A model generated the notes under the pieces. The model did not search any database, was not told the origin of the DNA, and was given only the letters and a program-made list of their open reading frames with translations. A stretch of DNA of 6,378 nt, from the NCBI GenBank assembly GCA_026461645.1, contig JAPJMP010000238.1, positions 1 through 6,378 of the forward strand, in the 5' to 3' direction. Positions 1-6,378 of the stretch are shown here, in pieces. The translations under genes were made by a program, and so were the position numbers. This DNA is from Burkholderiales bacterium (lineage in GTDB: Bacteria > Pseudomonadota > Gammaproteobacteria > Burkholderiales > UBA11063). Within the stretch, counting starts at the first letter, position 1. The number at the start of each line of letters is the position of its first letter.

Positions 1-1
1 G

Positions 2-832
2 ATTAAGATTAAGCATAATTCAATTTTTGATGTACAAATTAAACGCATTCATGAATATAAAAGGCAACAATTAAATGCCCTTTATATTATTCACAAATAT
101 TTATTAATTAAGCGTGGGCATTTTCCAGCACGCCCAATTACTTTTATCTTTGGTGGTAAAGCAGCTCCGGCATACACCATGGCAAAATACATAATTCATT
201 TAATTTTATGTTTACAACAATTAATTAATAGTGATGAACAAGTCAAAGATCATATTCAGCTATTATTTTTAGAAAATTATAATGTCACTTTAGCCGAAAA
301 ATTAATTCCTGCCGCCGATATTTCCGAACAAATTTCCTTGGCTTCAAAAGAAGCTAGTGGAACTGGTAATATGAAATTTATGCTCAATGGAGCCATAACT
401 CTTGGAACTAGAGATGGTGCCAATGTGGAAATTTGTGAATTAGTTGGCGAAAATAATATTTATATTTTTGGTAAAGATAGCCAAGAAATTATTGATTTAT
501 ACAAAAACAATGGTTATAGTGCTAAGGCCTTATATGATAAGGACGCAAACATTAAAGAAGTTGTAGATTTTATTGTTTCACCAACTATGCTAGCCATTGG
601 CGATAAAAATAGTTTATTGAGTTTACAGCAGGAAATAGTAAATAAAGATTGGTTTATGAGTCTTATTGATTTTAATGATTACGTTAAAGTAAAAGAACAA
701 ATGTTGCTTGATTATGAAAACAAAGATTTATGGTCGAAGATGGCCCTTAAAAATATAGCCCATGCAAGTTATTTTAGTGCAGATCGATCAATCAATCAAT
801 ATAATGAAGAAATATGGAAAATAAAACAGTAA
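2..832 (+). CDS. glgP: Glycogen/alpha-glucan phosphorylase, C-terminal part (5' end cut by window edge)
   Basis: This is the last 276 codons of glycogen phosphorylase, which uses phosphate to release glucose-1-phosphate from the non-reducing ends of alpha-1,4-glucans; it is cytosolic and pyridoxal-phosphate dependent. The frame is open from base 2, so the ATG at 179 is an internal methionine, not a start. Family blocks run in order: FDVQIKRIHEYKRQ near base 30-70, FGGKAAPAYTMAK near 150-187, then EASGTGNMKFMLNGA, the pyridoxal-phosphate site signature, whose cofactor lysine is the AAA codon at 374-376. TRDGANVEI follows. The C-terminus (WSKMALKNIAHASYFSADRS, then EEIWKI) is the normal family ending, so the 3' end is intact. 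E. coli GlgP is 815 residues, so roughly two thirds lies upstream of the window. The gene overlaps malQ by 19 nt, which suggests co-transcription and translational coupling. It could equally be named malP; sequence alone does not separate glycogen from maltodextrin phosphorylase. Confidence 0.97.
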   Translation: MKIKHNSIFDVQIKRIHEYKRQQLNALYIIHKYLLIKRGHFPARPITFIFGGKAAPAYTMAKYIIHLILCLQQLINSDEQVKDHIQLLFLENYNVTLAEKLIPAADISEQISLASKEASGTGNMKFMLNGAITLGTRDGANVEICELVGENNIYIFGKDSQEIIDLYKNNGYSAKALYDKDANIKEVVDFIVSPTMLAIGDKNSLLSLQQEIVNKDWFMSLIDFNDYVKVKEQMLLDYENKDLWSKMALKNIAHASYFSADRSINQYNEEIWKIKQ

Positions 833-2310
833 AAAACGCCGGAATATTAATGCCAATTTCTTCCCTACCTGGTGCATACGGAATTGGCGATTTTGGACCT
901 ACTGCATATAATTTTGTAGATATTATTGCTGCTAGTGGTTTCAAAATTTGGCAAATTTTACCATTAAACCCACTGGGTTTTGCTAATTCACCATACCAAC
1001 CTTTATCTTCCTTTGCCGGTGATGAAATCTTTATCAGCCCAGAATTATTAATTAACCTAAAGCTTATTCGCTTAAACGATATTTTGCCTTATACCTACTC
1101 TAATAGTGGCAGCGTTGATTTTAAGCAGGTGAGAGAGAATAAAGACAAAATTCTAAAATTAGCCTTTAAAAATTTTGCGACAACAAAAAATGTACAATTG
1201 CACCGCCAATATCAAGACTTTATTCAACAGCAGCAATGGTTAAATAGTTATGCCATTTTTACCACTTTTAAAAAAATTAATTGCCAGCAACCTTGGAATT
1301 TATGGCCCAATATATATAAAAATTGGCTTAAACAACCATTTCCTCTAAATAAATATCAATCACTTCTTGATTTTGAAAAGTTTGTTCAATTTATATTTTA
1401 TCAGCAGTGGCAAAACTTGAAGCAATATGCCAACACTAAAAAAATTGCCATCATGGGAGACTTACCAATTTATGTTGGTCTAGATTCGCATGATGTTTGG
1501 ACCAATCAATCAGTATTTTTATTAAACACTAAAGGAAAACCACTTTTTGTTGCCGGCGTGCCACCTGATTATTTTGCTAAAAGCGGCCAAAGGTGGGGTA
1601 ATCCTTTATATAATTGGCAGCAATTAATTCAAGATGATTTTTCTTTTTGGATTGAACGTTTAGCCCGTAATATGCAAAAATACGATATTATTCGGCTAGA
1701 TCATTTTAGAGCATTGGATACATTCTGGCAAATCCCGGCACGCAACAAAACTGCAATTAAAGGTACTTGGGAATTAGCGCCTGGTACTTTATTGCTGCAA
1801 CAAATATATAAGCAATTACCCCAGATTAATTTAGTTGCTGAAGATTTAGGTTATATGCGCCAAGAAGTATATCAGTTGCGCGATGCATTTAATTTAAAGG
1901 GAATGAAGGTGTTTCAATTTTTATTTAATCCTAGAACTAAAAATAAGGAGCTACTTAACACCAATAATGCAATAGTTTATTCAGGAACGCATGATAATGA
2001 TACTCTTGTTGGTTGGTTTACACACCTTGATACACCACTACAAAATAAAATTATTAGCTATTTTAAAGTAGCGCCATCCACTTCAATTGGTGCTTTAGTT
2101 GATGCTATTATTTATTTTCTGCTGCAAGCTCAAGCTAATACTGTTATCATACCAATTCAAGACATTTTACATTTAGATAGCTCAAGTCGCATTAATACTC
2201 CGGGAACTATTGGCGCACCTAATTGGCAATGGCGTTTAAGAGATTTTACTTCCTTGCAACAAAAAACAGTTAATTTATACCATTTATTAAAGCAAACACA
2301 ACGAATTTGA
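814..2310 (+). CDS. malQ: 4-alpha-glucanotransferase (amylomaltase)
   Basis: This is a complete 498-residue GH77 disproportionating enzyme, which transfers alpha-1,4-glucan segments between maltodextrins and releases glucose; it is cytosolic. The N-terminus GILMPISSLPG then YGIGDFG, and SPYQPLSSFAGDE near residue 60, are classic family blocks. The catalytic triad is visible: the nucleophile Asp296 in RLDHFRA, the acid/base Glu343 in VAEDLG, and Asp394 in SGTHDNDTLVGW. The C-terminal block RINTPGTIG with NWQWRL is also present, so the fold is complete. The length matches the short bacterial type (Thermus, about 500 residues) rather than the roughly 690-residue E. coli MalQ. The ATG at 814 is favoured because it places the family N-terminus correctly and has a purine-rich GAAGA at 806-810. 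The gene starts inside the end of glgP, so expression is probably coupled to it. MalQ would recycle the short limit dextrins that GlgP cannot use. It stops at TGA, with an open frame continuing beyond. Confidence 0.97.
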   Translation: MENKTVKNAGILMPISSLPGAYGIGDFGPTAYNFVDIIAASGFKIWQILPLNPLGFANSPYQPLSSFAGDEIFISPELLINLKLIRLNDILPYTYSNSGSVDFKQVRENKDKILKLAFKNFATTKNVQLHRQYQDFIQQQQWLNSYAIFTTFKKINCQQPWNLWPNIYKNWLKQPFPLNKYQSLLDFEKFVQFIFYQQWQNLKQYANTKKIAIMGDLPIYVGLDSHDVWTNQSVFLLNTKGKPLFVAGVPPDYFAKSGQRWGNPLYNWQQLIQDDFSFWIERLARNMQKYDIIRLDHFRALDTFWQIPARNKTAIKGTWELAPGTLLLQQIYKQLPQINLVAEDLGYMRQEVYQLRDAFNLKGMKVFQFLFNPRTKNKELLNTNNAIVYSGTHDNDTLVGWFTHLDTPLQNKIISYFKVAPSTSIGALVDAIIYFLLQAQANTVIIPIQDILHLDSSSRINTPGTIGAPNWQWRLRDFTSLQQKTVNLYHLLKQTQRI

Positions 2311-2340
2311 TTAGTAACATGGCACTCTAATTTTGAAAAG

Positions 2341-2532
2341 ATGCAAATAACAATGAAAGACAAATCAAAACAACAGCAACAACTGGAAAGCTTATTAACC
2401 CAGTTGCATGAAGTATATGACCAAATTAAGATTAATGCTAAAAATAATAACCGTAGCGTTGCTCAAGAAATATACAATCTAATAGAATTATATATGGCAA
2501 AATTATTAAAACGCGATAAGTTTGATAAATAA
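2341..2532 (+). CDS. Small hypothetical protein, K/N/Q-rich, predicted helical
   Basis: This 63-codon ORF fills the gap between malQ and the end of the convergent glgA gene. I do not recognise a family. The product is charged and Q/N-rich with no signal peptide or membrane segment. The pattern LESLLTQLHEVYDQI and then SVAQEIYNLIELYMAKLL has regularly spaced leucines, isoleucines and valines, as in two amphipathic helices joined by an N/K-rich turn, so it could be a small helical hairpin. ATG 2341 has no well-spaced ribosome binding site. ATG 2353 (Met4) is an alternative start, with GAAAAG at 2335-2340 upstream, though its 12-nt spacing is long. The ORF is in the same frame as malQ, with ten sense codons after the malQ TGA and no stop before 2530-2532. 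It may therefore be an independent gene, a readthrough tail, or a chance ORF in AT-rich DNA. Confidence 0.4.
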   Translation: MQITMKDKSKQQQQLESLLTQLHEVYDQIKINAKNNNRSVAQEIYNLIELYMAKLLKRDKFDK

Positions 2533-2536
2533 ATTA

Positions 2537-3988
2537 TTAAACTTTGCTGCTAATTAATTTTTGATATAAAGACAAATATTCACCAACAGAGTTATGCCAA
2601 CTAAAATCTCGCTTCATTGCGGTTCTTTGCACTTGGCGCCACATTATTTCATCTTTATATAAGGTAAAAGATCTTTTTATAGCTTGAGTAAAATCGTGAT
2701 CATTAAATTTTTCAAACACAAATCCTGTGGCAACCATATCATCGAGATTTTCTAAAGAGCAATCAACTACAGTATCGGCCAAACCACCAATTTTTCTAAC
2801 TAATGGCAGTGTGCCATATTTTAAACCATATAATTGGGTTAAACCACAAGGTTCAAACCGCGATGGCACAAGAATAACGTCACCTGCGGCAATTAAATTA
2901 TGGGCATATTGTTCATCAAAACTTAAAGTCACATGTATTGAATCGCTAAATTGTGATGCCAATTGTTTAAATTTATTTTCAAATTGACTATCACCTGTAC
3001 CTAGAACTACTAATTGTCCATTACGTTTTAAAATTTCAGAAACACAGTTTAAAATTAGATGTATTCCTTTTTGTTCAGTTAACCGGCTAATTAATACAAA
3101 TAACACTTTATTTTCCTGACAGGTTAAATTTAACTGCTGTTGCAATAAACTCTTATTTTTTTTCTTCAAACTTAATCTATTTACTGAATATTTATAAGTA
3201 ATTAGCTTATCTGTACTTGGATTCCATTGTTGTTCATCTATACCATTTAATATTCCGTATAAATGATCAGCCTTGGCTTGTAACAAGCCATTAAGGCCAC
3301 AGCCTTGTTCGGCTGTTTGAATTTCTTGGGCATAATTTTTACTAACAGTAGTTATGCTATCACTAAAATATAATCCAGCTTTTAAAAAAGAAACTTTTCC
3401 ATAATATTCACAACCATCAACAGCAAAAAATTGTGAAGGTAAATGTAACAAAGGATAAATTGCAGCAGCAAAAATTCCTTGATAAGCCAAATTATGAATT
3501 GTAAAAATAGTTTTGGTTGCTAAATTTTGCGCTTTAATATAAGCAGCAGCAAGCCCGGCATGCCAATCATGAGCATGCACCAGTTGTGGAAACCAATTAG
3601 AATCTAATCTATCGGCAATTTTATATGCCACATAGCCCAACAAAGCAAATCTTAAATAATTATCTGAATATTCAAGATTACTACTATTGACATATGGATT
3701 CCCACTACGATTATATAATTCTGGCGACTCAATTACATATACAATTAAATCACTATTGGCAAGTTGTGCTTGCCAAATTTTAATTGGTGTTTGAATAAAT
3801 TCAGTATTTATTTGGCTAATTAATTGCTTATTAGCTAAACCATTAATAATGGCAGGAAAGCCAGGTAATAAAACTCTAACACTGTGTCCATTTTTGATTT
3901 GCTCTTGGGGTAGAGCATAGCAGATATCAGCCAATCCTCCAGTTTTTAGTAAAGGATACATTTCACTACAAACGTGTAATATTTGCAT
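2537..3988 (-). CDS. glgA: Glycogen synthase (ADP-glucose type, GT5)
   Basis: This is a complete 483-residue bacterial glycogen synthase, which adds glucose from ADP-glucose to the non-reducing end of alpha-1,4-glucan in the cytosol. The start MQILHVCSEMYPLLKTGGLAD carries the ADP-glucose-binding KTGGLAD motif at residues 15-21, as in E. coli GlgA. The catalytic-domain blocks HAHDWHAG and FTIHNLAYQG follow around residues 138-175, then SRLTEQKG and GTGD in the C-terminal Rossmann domain. PSRFEPCGLTQLYG contains Glu379, equivalent to the E. coli catalytic-site Glu377, and is followed by the KIGGLADTV block. The length is close to the 477-residue E. coli enzyme and nothing appears missing. The ATG lies 2 nt after the glgC stop, with GAG at 3996-3998 (minus strand) spaced 7 nt upstream inside the glgC end, so the two are almost certainly co-transcribed and coupled. 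Its stop lies 4 nt from the stop of the opposing small ORF. Confidence 0.98.
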   Translation of the reverse strand: MQILHVCSEMYPLLKTGGLADICYALPQEQIKNGHSVRVLLPGFPAIINGLANKQLISQINTEFIQTPIKIWQAQLANSDLIVYVIESPELYNRSGNPYVNSSNLEYSDNYLRFALLGYVAYKIADRLDSNWFPQLVHAHDWHAGLAAAYIKAQNLATKTIFTIHNLAYQGIFAAAIYPLLHLPSQFFAVDGCEYYGKVSFLKAGLYFSDSITTVSKNYAQEIQTAEQGCGLNGLLQAKADHLYGILNGIDEQQWNPSTDKLITYKYSVNRLSLKKKNKSLLQQQLNLTCQENKVLFVLISRLTEQKGIHLILNCVSEILKRNGQLVVLGTGDSQFENKFKQLASQFSDSIHVTLSFDEQYAHNLIAAGDVILVPSRFEPCGLTQLYGLKYGTLPLVRKIGGLADTVVDCSLENLDDMVATGFVFEKFNDHDFTQAIKRSFTLYKDEIMWRQVQRTAMKRDFSWHNSVGEYLSLYQKLISSKV

Positions 3989-3990
3989 AA

Positions 3991-5256
3991 CTATTCTCGA
4001 CTTAAGCGTAATAACATTTCACGCGTAACTAATATTACTCCATTATTGCTACGGAAAAAGCGTGTGGCATCTAGTTCCGGATTTTCGCCAATTACAAGCC
4101 CTTTGGGAATAACGCAACCTCTATCAATTATAACCTTAGTTAGGCGACATCCTTCATTGATTAAAACATTCGGCAAAACAACGCAATCCTTAACTTGTGA
4201 GAAAGATTCAATTCTAACATTAAAAAAAATAACTGAATTAATTAATTTCGAACCGCTTATAATACACCCGCCTGAAATTAGAGTATTAGCAATATCCGTA
4301 TTTACTCCGTTTAGGTCTGGAACACATTTAGCCGGTGGTAGCTGTTCTTGATTAGTCCATATCGGCCACTGTGGATCATATAAATTTAATTCCGGTAAAT
4401 TGGAGGCTAGATCTAAATTTGCCGACCAAAAAGAATCGATAGTACCGACATCCCGCCAATATGGTTTGTCAATTTTGGGCACACATGAAAATTCAAATGG
4501 ATGCGCTAATGCTCTGCCCTGTTGTACTACTTTGGGTATAATATCTTTACCAAAATCATGACTAGAAGTATTATTCATTATATCTTCTTCTAGAAGTTGA
4601 TACAAATATTCAGCATTAAAAATATAAATCCCCATACTGGCAAGGGAAATATTACTATTATTTAGTAAAGTTGGTGGATTAGCCGGCTTTTCGACAAAAT
4701 TAGTGATTAATCTATCCTCGTTAATTTGCATAATTCCAAAAGCATATGCTTCTTCTTTAGGCACGCTAATACACCCAATTGTACAACCAAGACTACTTTT
4801 AACATGATCTTGTAGCATCAAAGAATAATCCATTTTATAAATATGATCGCCAGCTAAAATCACAAAATATTCTGAGCGATAAGACTTTAAAATATCTATA
4901 TTCTGATAAATTGCATCTGCTGTTCCACGATACCAAAACTCTTCATTAATCCGTTGTTGAGCCGGTAAAAGATCAATAAATTCATTTAATTCACCGCGCA
5001 TATACCCCCAGCCACGTTGCACATGTCTAATTAATGAATGTGATTTATATTGAGTTACAACCCCAATTTTTCTTATTCCAGAATTAATGCAATTAGATAA
5101 AACAAAATCAATAATTCTAAATTTACCACCAAAATATACCGATGGTTTAGCTCTTTTAGCTGTTAGGTCATATAATCTAGACCCTCTACCACCAGCTAAA
5201 ACCAAAGCAACAGCCATCTTCGATAGATGCATTGAACTTAAATTAGATTTATTCAT
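3991..5256 (-). CDS. glgC: Glucose-1-phosphate adenylyltransferase (ADP-glucose pyrophosphorylase)
   Basis: This is a complete 421-residue enzyme that makes ADP-glucose and pyrophosphate from ATP and glucose-1-phosphate, the committed and regulated step of bacterial glycogen synthesis. The nucleotidyltransferase domain begins with LAGGRGSRL at residues 20-28. Known E. coli functional residues are all present with a constant offset of five: Lys34 in TAKRAKP (E. coli Lys39, fructose-1,6-bisphosphate activator site), Tyr109 in WYRGTADA (Tyr114), Asp137 in AGDHIYK (Asp142, catalytic) and Lys190 in FVEKPANPP (Lys195, glucose-1-phosphate). The C-terminal left-handed beta-helix region ([31 protein letters not shown]) is intact. 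ATG 5256 was chosen because GGAG sits six bases upstream; a TTG at 5268 is also in frame but would place GGAG inside the gene. E. coli GlgC has 431 residues. It precedes glgA by 2 nt in one transcription unit. Conserved Lys34 suggests activation by fructose-1,6-bisphosphate, which is inference from the family. Confidence 0.98.
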   Translation of the reverse strand: MNKSNLSSMHLSKMAVALVLAGGRGSRLYDLTAKRAKPSVYFGGKFRIIDFVLSNCINSGIRKIGVVTQYKSHSLIRHVQRGWGYMRGELNEFIDLLPAQQRINEEFWYRGTADAIYQNIDILKSYRSEYFVILAGDHIYKMDYSLMLQDHVKSSLGCTIGCISVPKEEAYAFGIMQINEDRLITNFVEKPANPPTLLNNSNISLASMGIYIFNAEYLYQLLEEDIMNNTSSHDFGKDIIPKVVQQGRALAHPFEFSCVPKIDKPYWRDVGTIDSFWSANLDLASNLPELNLYDPQWPIWTNQEQLPPAKCVPDLNGVNTDIANTLISGGCIISGSKLINSVIFFNVRIESFSQVKDCVVLPNVLINEGCRLTKVIIDRGCVIPKGLVIGENPELDATRFFRSNNGVILVTREMLLRLSRE

Positions 5257-5262
5257 TTTATA

Positions 5263-5266
5263 CTCC
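5263..5266 (-). promoter_or_regulatory. Ribosome binding site of glgC
   Basis: GGAG on the minus strand, six bases (TATAAA) upstream of the ATG at 5256. It is the best Shine-Dalgarno match among the starts in this window, and it decides the glgC start in favour of ATG 5256 over the upstream in-frame TTG at 5268. Confidence 0.75.
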
Positions 5267-5303
5267 AATCAACATCAATATTAATCTTAGCATAGATATT
5301 TAA

Positions 5304-6242
5304 TTATATTAAACATTTTCCGCTTAGCTCCCATTTTTCTAATTGTTTGCTGTCTTCTTCAATTTGAAGTTTATCATTAGACACAAGCAACACTATCGCT
5401 ATAACATAAACAATTTCATTGCTATCGTTACCTCGATATTCGGGCGTTATAAACAAATAATCATAAAACGTATTTAGTTGCTTAATACACTCTTCATTAA
5501 CTTGAGTGTAAGCAAAACCAAAATTTTGCAGACAATAGGTTCGAGCATACTTAAATTTTAGAGAATTAGTCGGTGTTGCATATTTAAGCAACTGAAGTAA
5601 TCCGCGCGGTTGATCTATATTATTTACTAAATATGCCATTTTATTAATATAACCACTCATTCCTGATAAGCGTGGATTGATTTCAATTAAATAAAATTGC
5701 TGCTGCGCATAAATAATTTCAATATGCGAAAATCCAGTAATTACATCCAAAGCAGTAAGCAGTTGATTGATATAATTTTCTATTGCGTGAACTAAACTAG
5801 TTTCAACAAAATTATCCCACCATCTAAATAATGGCCTTCCCTCATACTGTACTTTATAATATTCAAAAATAGCAGTTATGCAATGTTTACCATTTAAGCT
5901 AACCGTGTCAATTAAGAATTCCCGTCCTTGAATAAATTCTTGTAATAATATTTGTTTATTTTTTTCGCCAGTCCAATTTTCTTGAGCAAATAAATGCTTA
6001 ATCCCAGCTGTTATTTGTTGCTCATTATTACAAATAAATATACCTTTGCTTCCTGCGCTACCGCTATTTGGTTTTAAAATAATAGGAAGTTTAAATGATG
6101 CTATATCGGGTAATTGTTCTGGGCTAAATAGTTCTTGCTTAATATCCGGTAAATTAGTTTGACATAAGGCCAGTTGCATTGCATATTTAGAATATCTTTT
6201 TTTAGAGTCTGATATTGAGATATTATTTAATTTAGCGCTCAA
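5304..6242 (-). CDS. ATP-grasp carboxylate-amine/thiol ligase-like protein, apparently lacking its N-terminal domain
   Basis: ATP-grasp enzymes use ATP to activate a carboxylate as an acyl-phosphate and join it to an amine or thiol; the substrate here cannot be read from sequence. Counting from the TTG at 6242 gives 312 residues. The ATP-binding lysine lies in LPIILKPNSGSAGSKG (Lys57 and the glycine-rich loop, 52-67), the hinge region is QEFIQGREF (101-109), and metal-binding residues lie in SHIEIIY (Glu175) and LIEINPRLSG (Glu187, Asn189). The catalytic core is therefore complete. What is odd is the 5' end: there is no ATG before residue 22, the TTG at 6242 has only a weak AGAAAA upstream, and protein-like sequence continues in frame back to 6338, where TAA at 6339-6341 closes it. 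Relatives normally carry a further Rossmann-like domain before the core. The gene may be a 5'-truncated pseudogene or use an unusual start. It lies 47 nt upstream of glgC, same strand, and may share its transcript. Confidence 0.65.
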   Translation of the reverse strand: MSAKLNNISISDSKKRYSKYAMQLALCQTNLPDIKQELFSPEQLPDIASFKLPIILKPNSGSAGSKGIFICNNEQQITAGIKHLFAQENWTGEKNKQILLQEFIQGREFLIDTVSLNGKHCITAIFEYYKVQYEGRPLFRWWDNFVETSLVHAIENYINQLLTALDVITGFSHIEIIYAQQQFYLIEINPRLSGMSGYINKMAYLVNNIDQPRGLLQLLKYATPTNSLKFKYARTYCLQNFGFAYTQVNEECIKQLNTFYDYLFITPEYRGNDSNEIVYVIAIVLLVSNDKLQIEEDSKQLEKWELSGKCLI

Positions 6243-6338
6243 TTTTTCTAAATATTCAAAATTATATAATTCATCACCAATAACCTGAATATTGCATAAA
6301 AAACATTGGTTAAGGTATTGAAAAATTCCAATTAATTC
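6243..6338 (-). other. In-frame upstream remnant of the ATP-grasp gene
   Basis: The frame of the ATP-grasp gene stays open for 32 codons upstream of the TTG at 6242, but contains no ATG, GTG or TTG. The translation includes VIGDELYNFEYLEKLS, which resembles the end of the pre-ATP-grasp domain that usually leads into the ATP-grasp core (compare the later KRYSKYAM with the common RDKYxM pattern). In-frame TAA codons at 6339-6341 and 6354-6356 stop it, and the other two minus-strand frames are also closed between 6339 and 6378. This looks like residual coding sequence whose 5' part has been lost or mutated. The alignment to the family is from memory. Confidence 0.4.
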
Positions 6339-6367
6339 TTATATATCAATTAGTTAACAATAAATAT

Positions 6368-6372
6368 AAGGA
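6368..6372 (+). promoter_or_regulatory. Possible ribosome binding site for a gene starting just beyond the right edge
   Basis: AAGGA is followed by exactly six bases before the window ends, so a start codon immediately outside would be ideally spaced. A TTGAAA at 6318-6323 and a TATATA at 6340-6345, 16 bases apart, make a plausible sigma-70-like promoter upstream. In such AT-rich DNA these matches are weak on their own; their orderly arrangement is the argument. Confidence 0.3.
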
Positions 6373-6378
6373 TTAATA

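Noticed and set aside
783..800. Short run of ATCA tetranucleotide repeats near the end of glgP.
   Set aside because: It encodes the normal family sequence around FSADRSINQY; too short to call a repeat element, although slippage there is possible.
179..832. A 217-residue protein starting at ATG 179.
   Set aside because: The frame is open to the window edge, and conserved phosphorylase blocks lie upstream of 179, so this ATG is internal to glgP.
2308..2310. TGA as a sense codon (Mollicute-type code), which would fuse malQ to the downstream ORF.
   Set aside because: All conserved tryptophans seen are TGG, and full-length enzymes contain no internal TGA, unlike genomes that read TGA as tryptophan. 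The E. coli-like GlgC and GlgA also argue against a Mollicute.
2157..2363. A 68-codon minus-strand open frame opposite the end of malQ.
   Set aside because: It is mostly antisense to the conserved malQ C-terminus and resembles no known protein; it is a shadow frame.
2531..2562. Imperfect AT-only inverted repeat between the convergent genes, followed on the plus strand by five Ts, as a possible terminator.
   Set aside because: The stem has only A-T pairs plus a bulge and an 11-nt loop, so it would be very weak, and such repeats arise easily in AT-rich DNA.
3983..4351. A 122-codon open frame on the plus strand opposite glgC.
   Set aside because: It lies wholly antisense to a highly conserved gene apart from its first few bases, its composition looks non-coding, and it has no recognisable motifs.
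5303..5308. Exact TATAAT on the minus strand at the ATP-grasp stop, a possible -10 box for glgC.
   Set aside because: No recognisable -35 element lies 16-18 nt upstream (the site reads GGAGCT), and TATAAT is common by chance in this base composition.

Overview
This is an AT-rich, gene-dense bacterial window carrying glycogen/alpha-glucan metabolism genes in two converging arms. The GlgC and GlgA proteins are closest in motif layout and residue spacing to the gammaproteobacterial (E. coli-type) enzymes. GlgC catalytic and allosteric positions are all shifted by exactly five residues from E. coli GlgC, and the GlgA N-terminus and C-terminal motif blocks read almost like the E. coli enzyme. Combined with the low GC and the K/N/Q/I-rich proteins, this suggests a host-associated or otherwise genome-reduced low-GC gammaproteobacterium; that taxonomic reading is inference. 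The standard bacterial code fits, because conserved tryptophans are TGG and full-length enzymes contain no internal TGA.

Left arm, plus strand: the 3' part of glycogen phosphorylase (glgP, truncated by the window edge), then 4-alpha-glucanotransferase (malQ, complete, overlapping glgP by 19 nt), then a small hypothetical ORF of 63 codons. The small ORF lies in the same frame as malQ after its TGA stop. Right arm, minus strand: an ATP-grasp ligase-like gene that appears to lack its normal 5' end, then ADP-glucose pyrophosphorylase (glgC), then glycogen synthase (glgA, 2 nt after glgC). The two arms meet stop-to-stop with only 4 nt between them at 2533-2536. The rightmost 136 bases have no complete gene. 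They hold in-frame remnants upstream of the ATP-grasp gene and a plausible promoter and ribosome binding site pointing rightwards out of the window.

Functionally, GlgC makes ADP-glucose from glucose-1-phosphate and ATP, and GlgA polymerises it into alpha-1,4-glucan. GlgP releases glucose-1-phosphate from the glucan, and MalQ rearranges the short maltodextrins that GlgP cannot degrade further. The window therefore holds both synthesis and breakdown of a glycogen-like store. Branching (glgB) and debranching (glgX) genes are not in this window. No mobile elements, CRISPR arrays, tRNAs or rRNAs were seen. The points most worth a second look are the 5'-eroded ATP-grasp gene placed upstream of glgC, and the small ORF in frame behind malQ. 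I did not find convincing evidence of a wholly new system.
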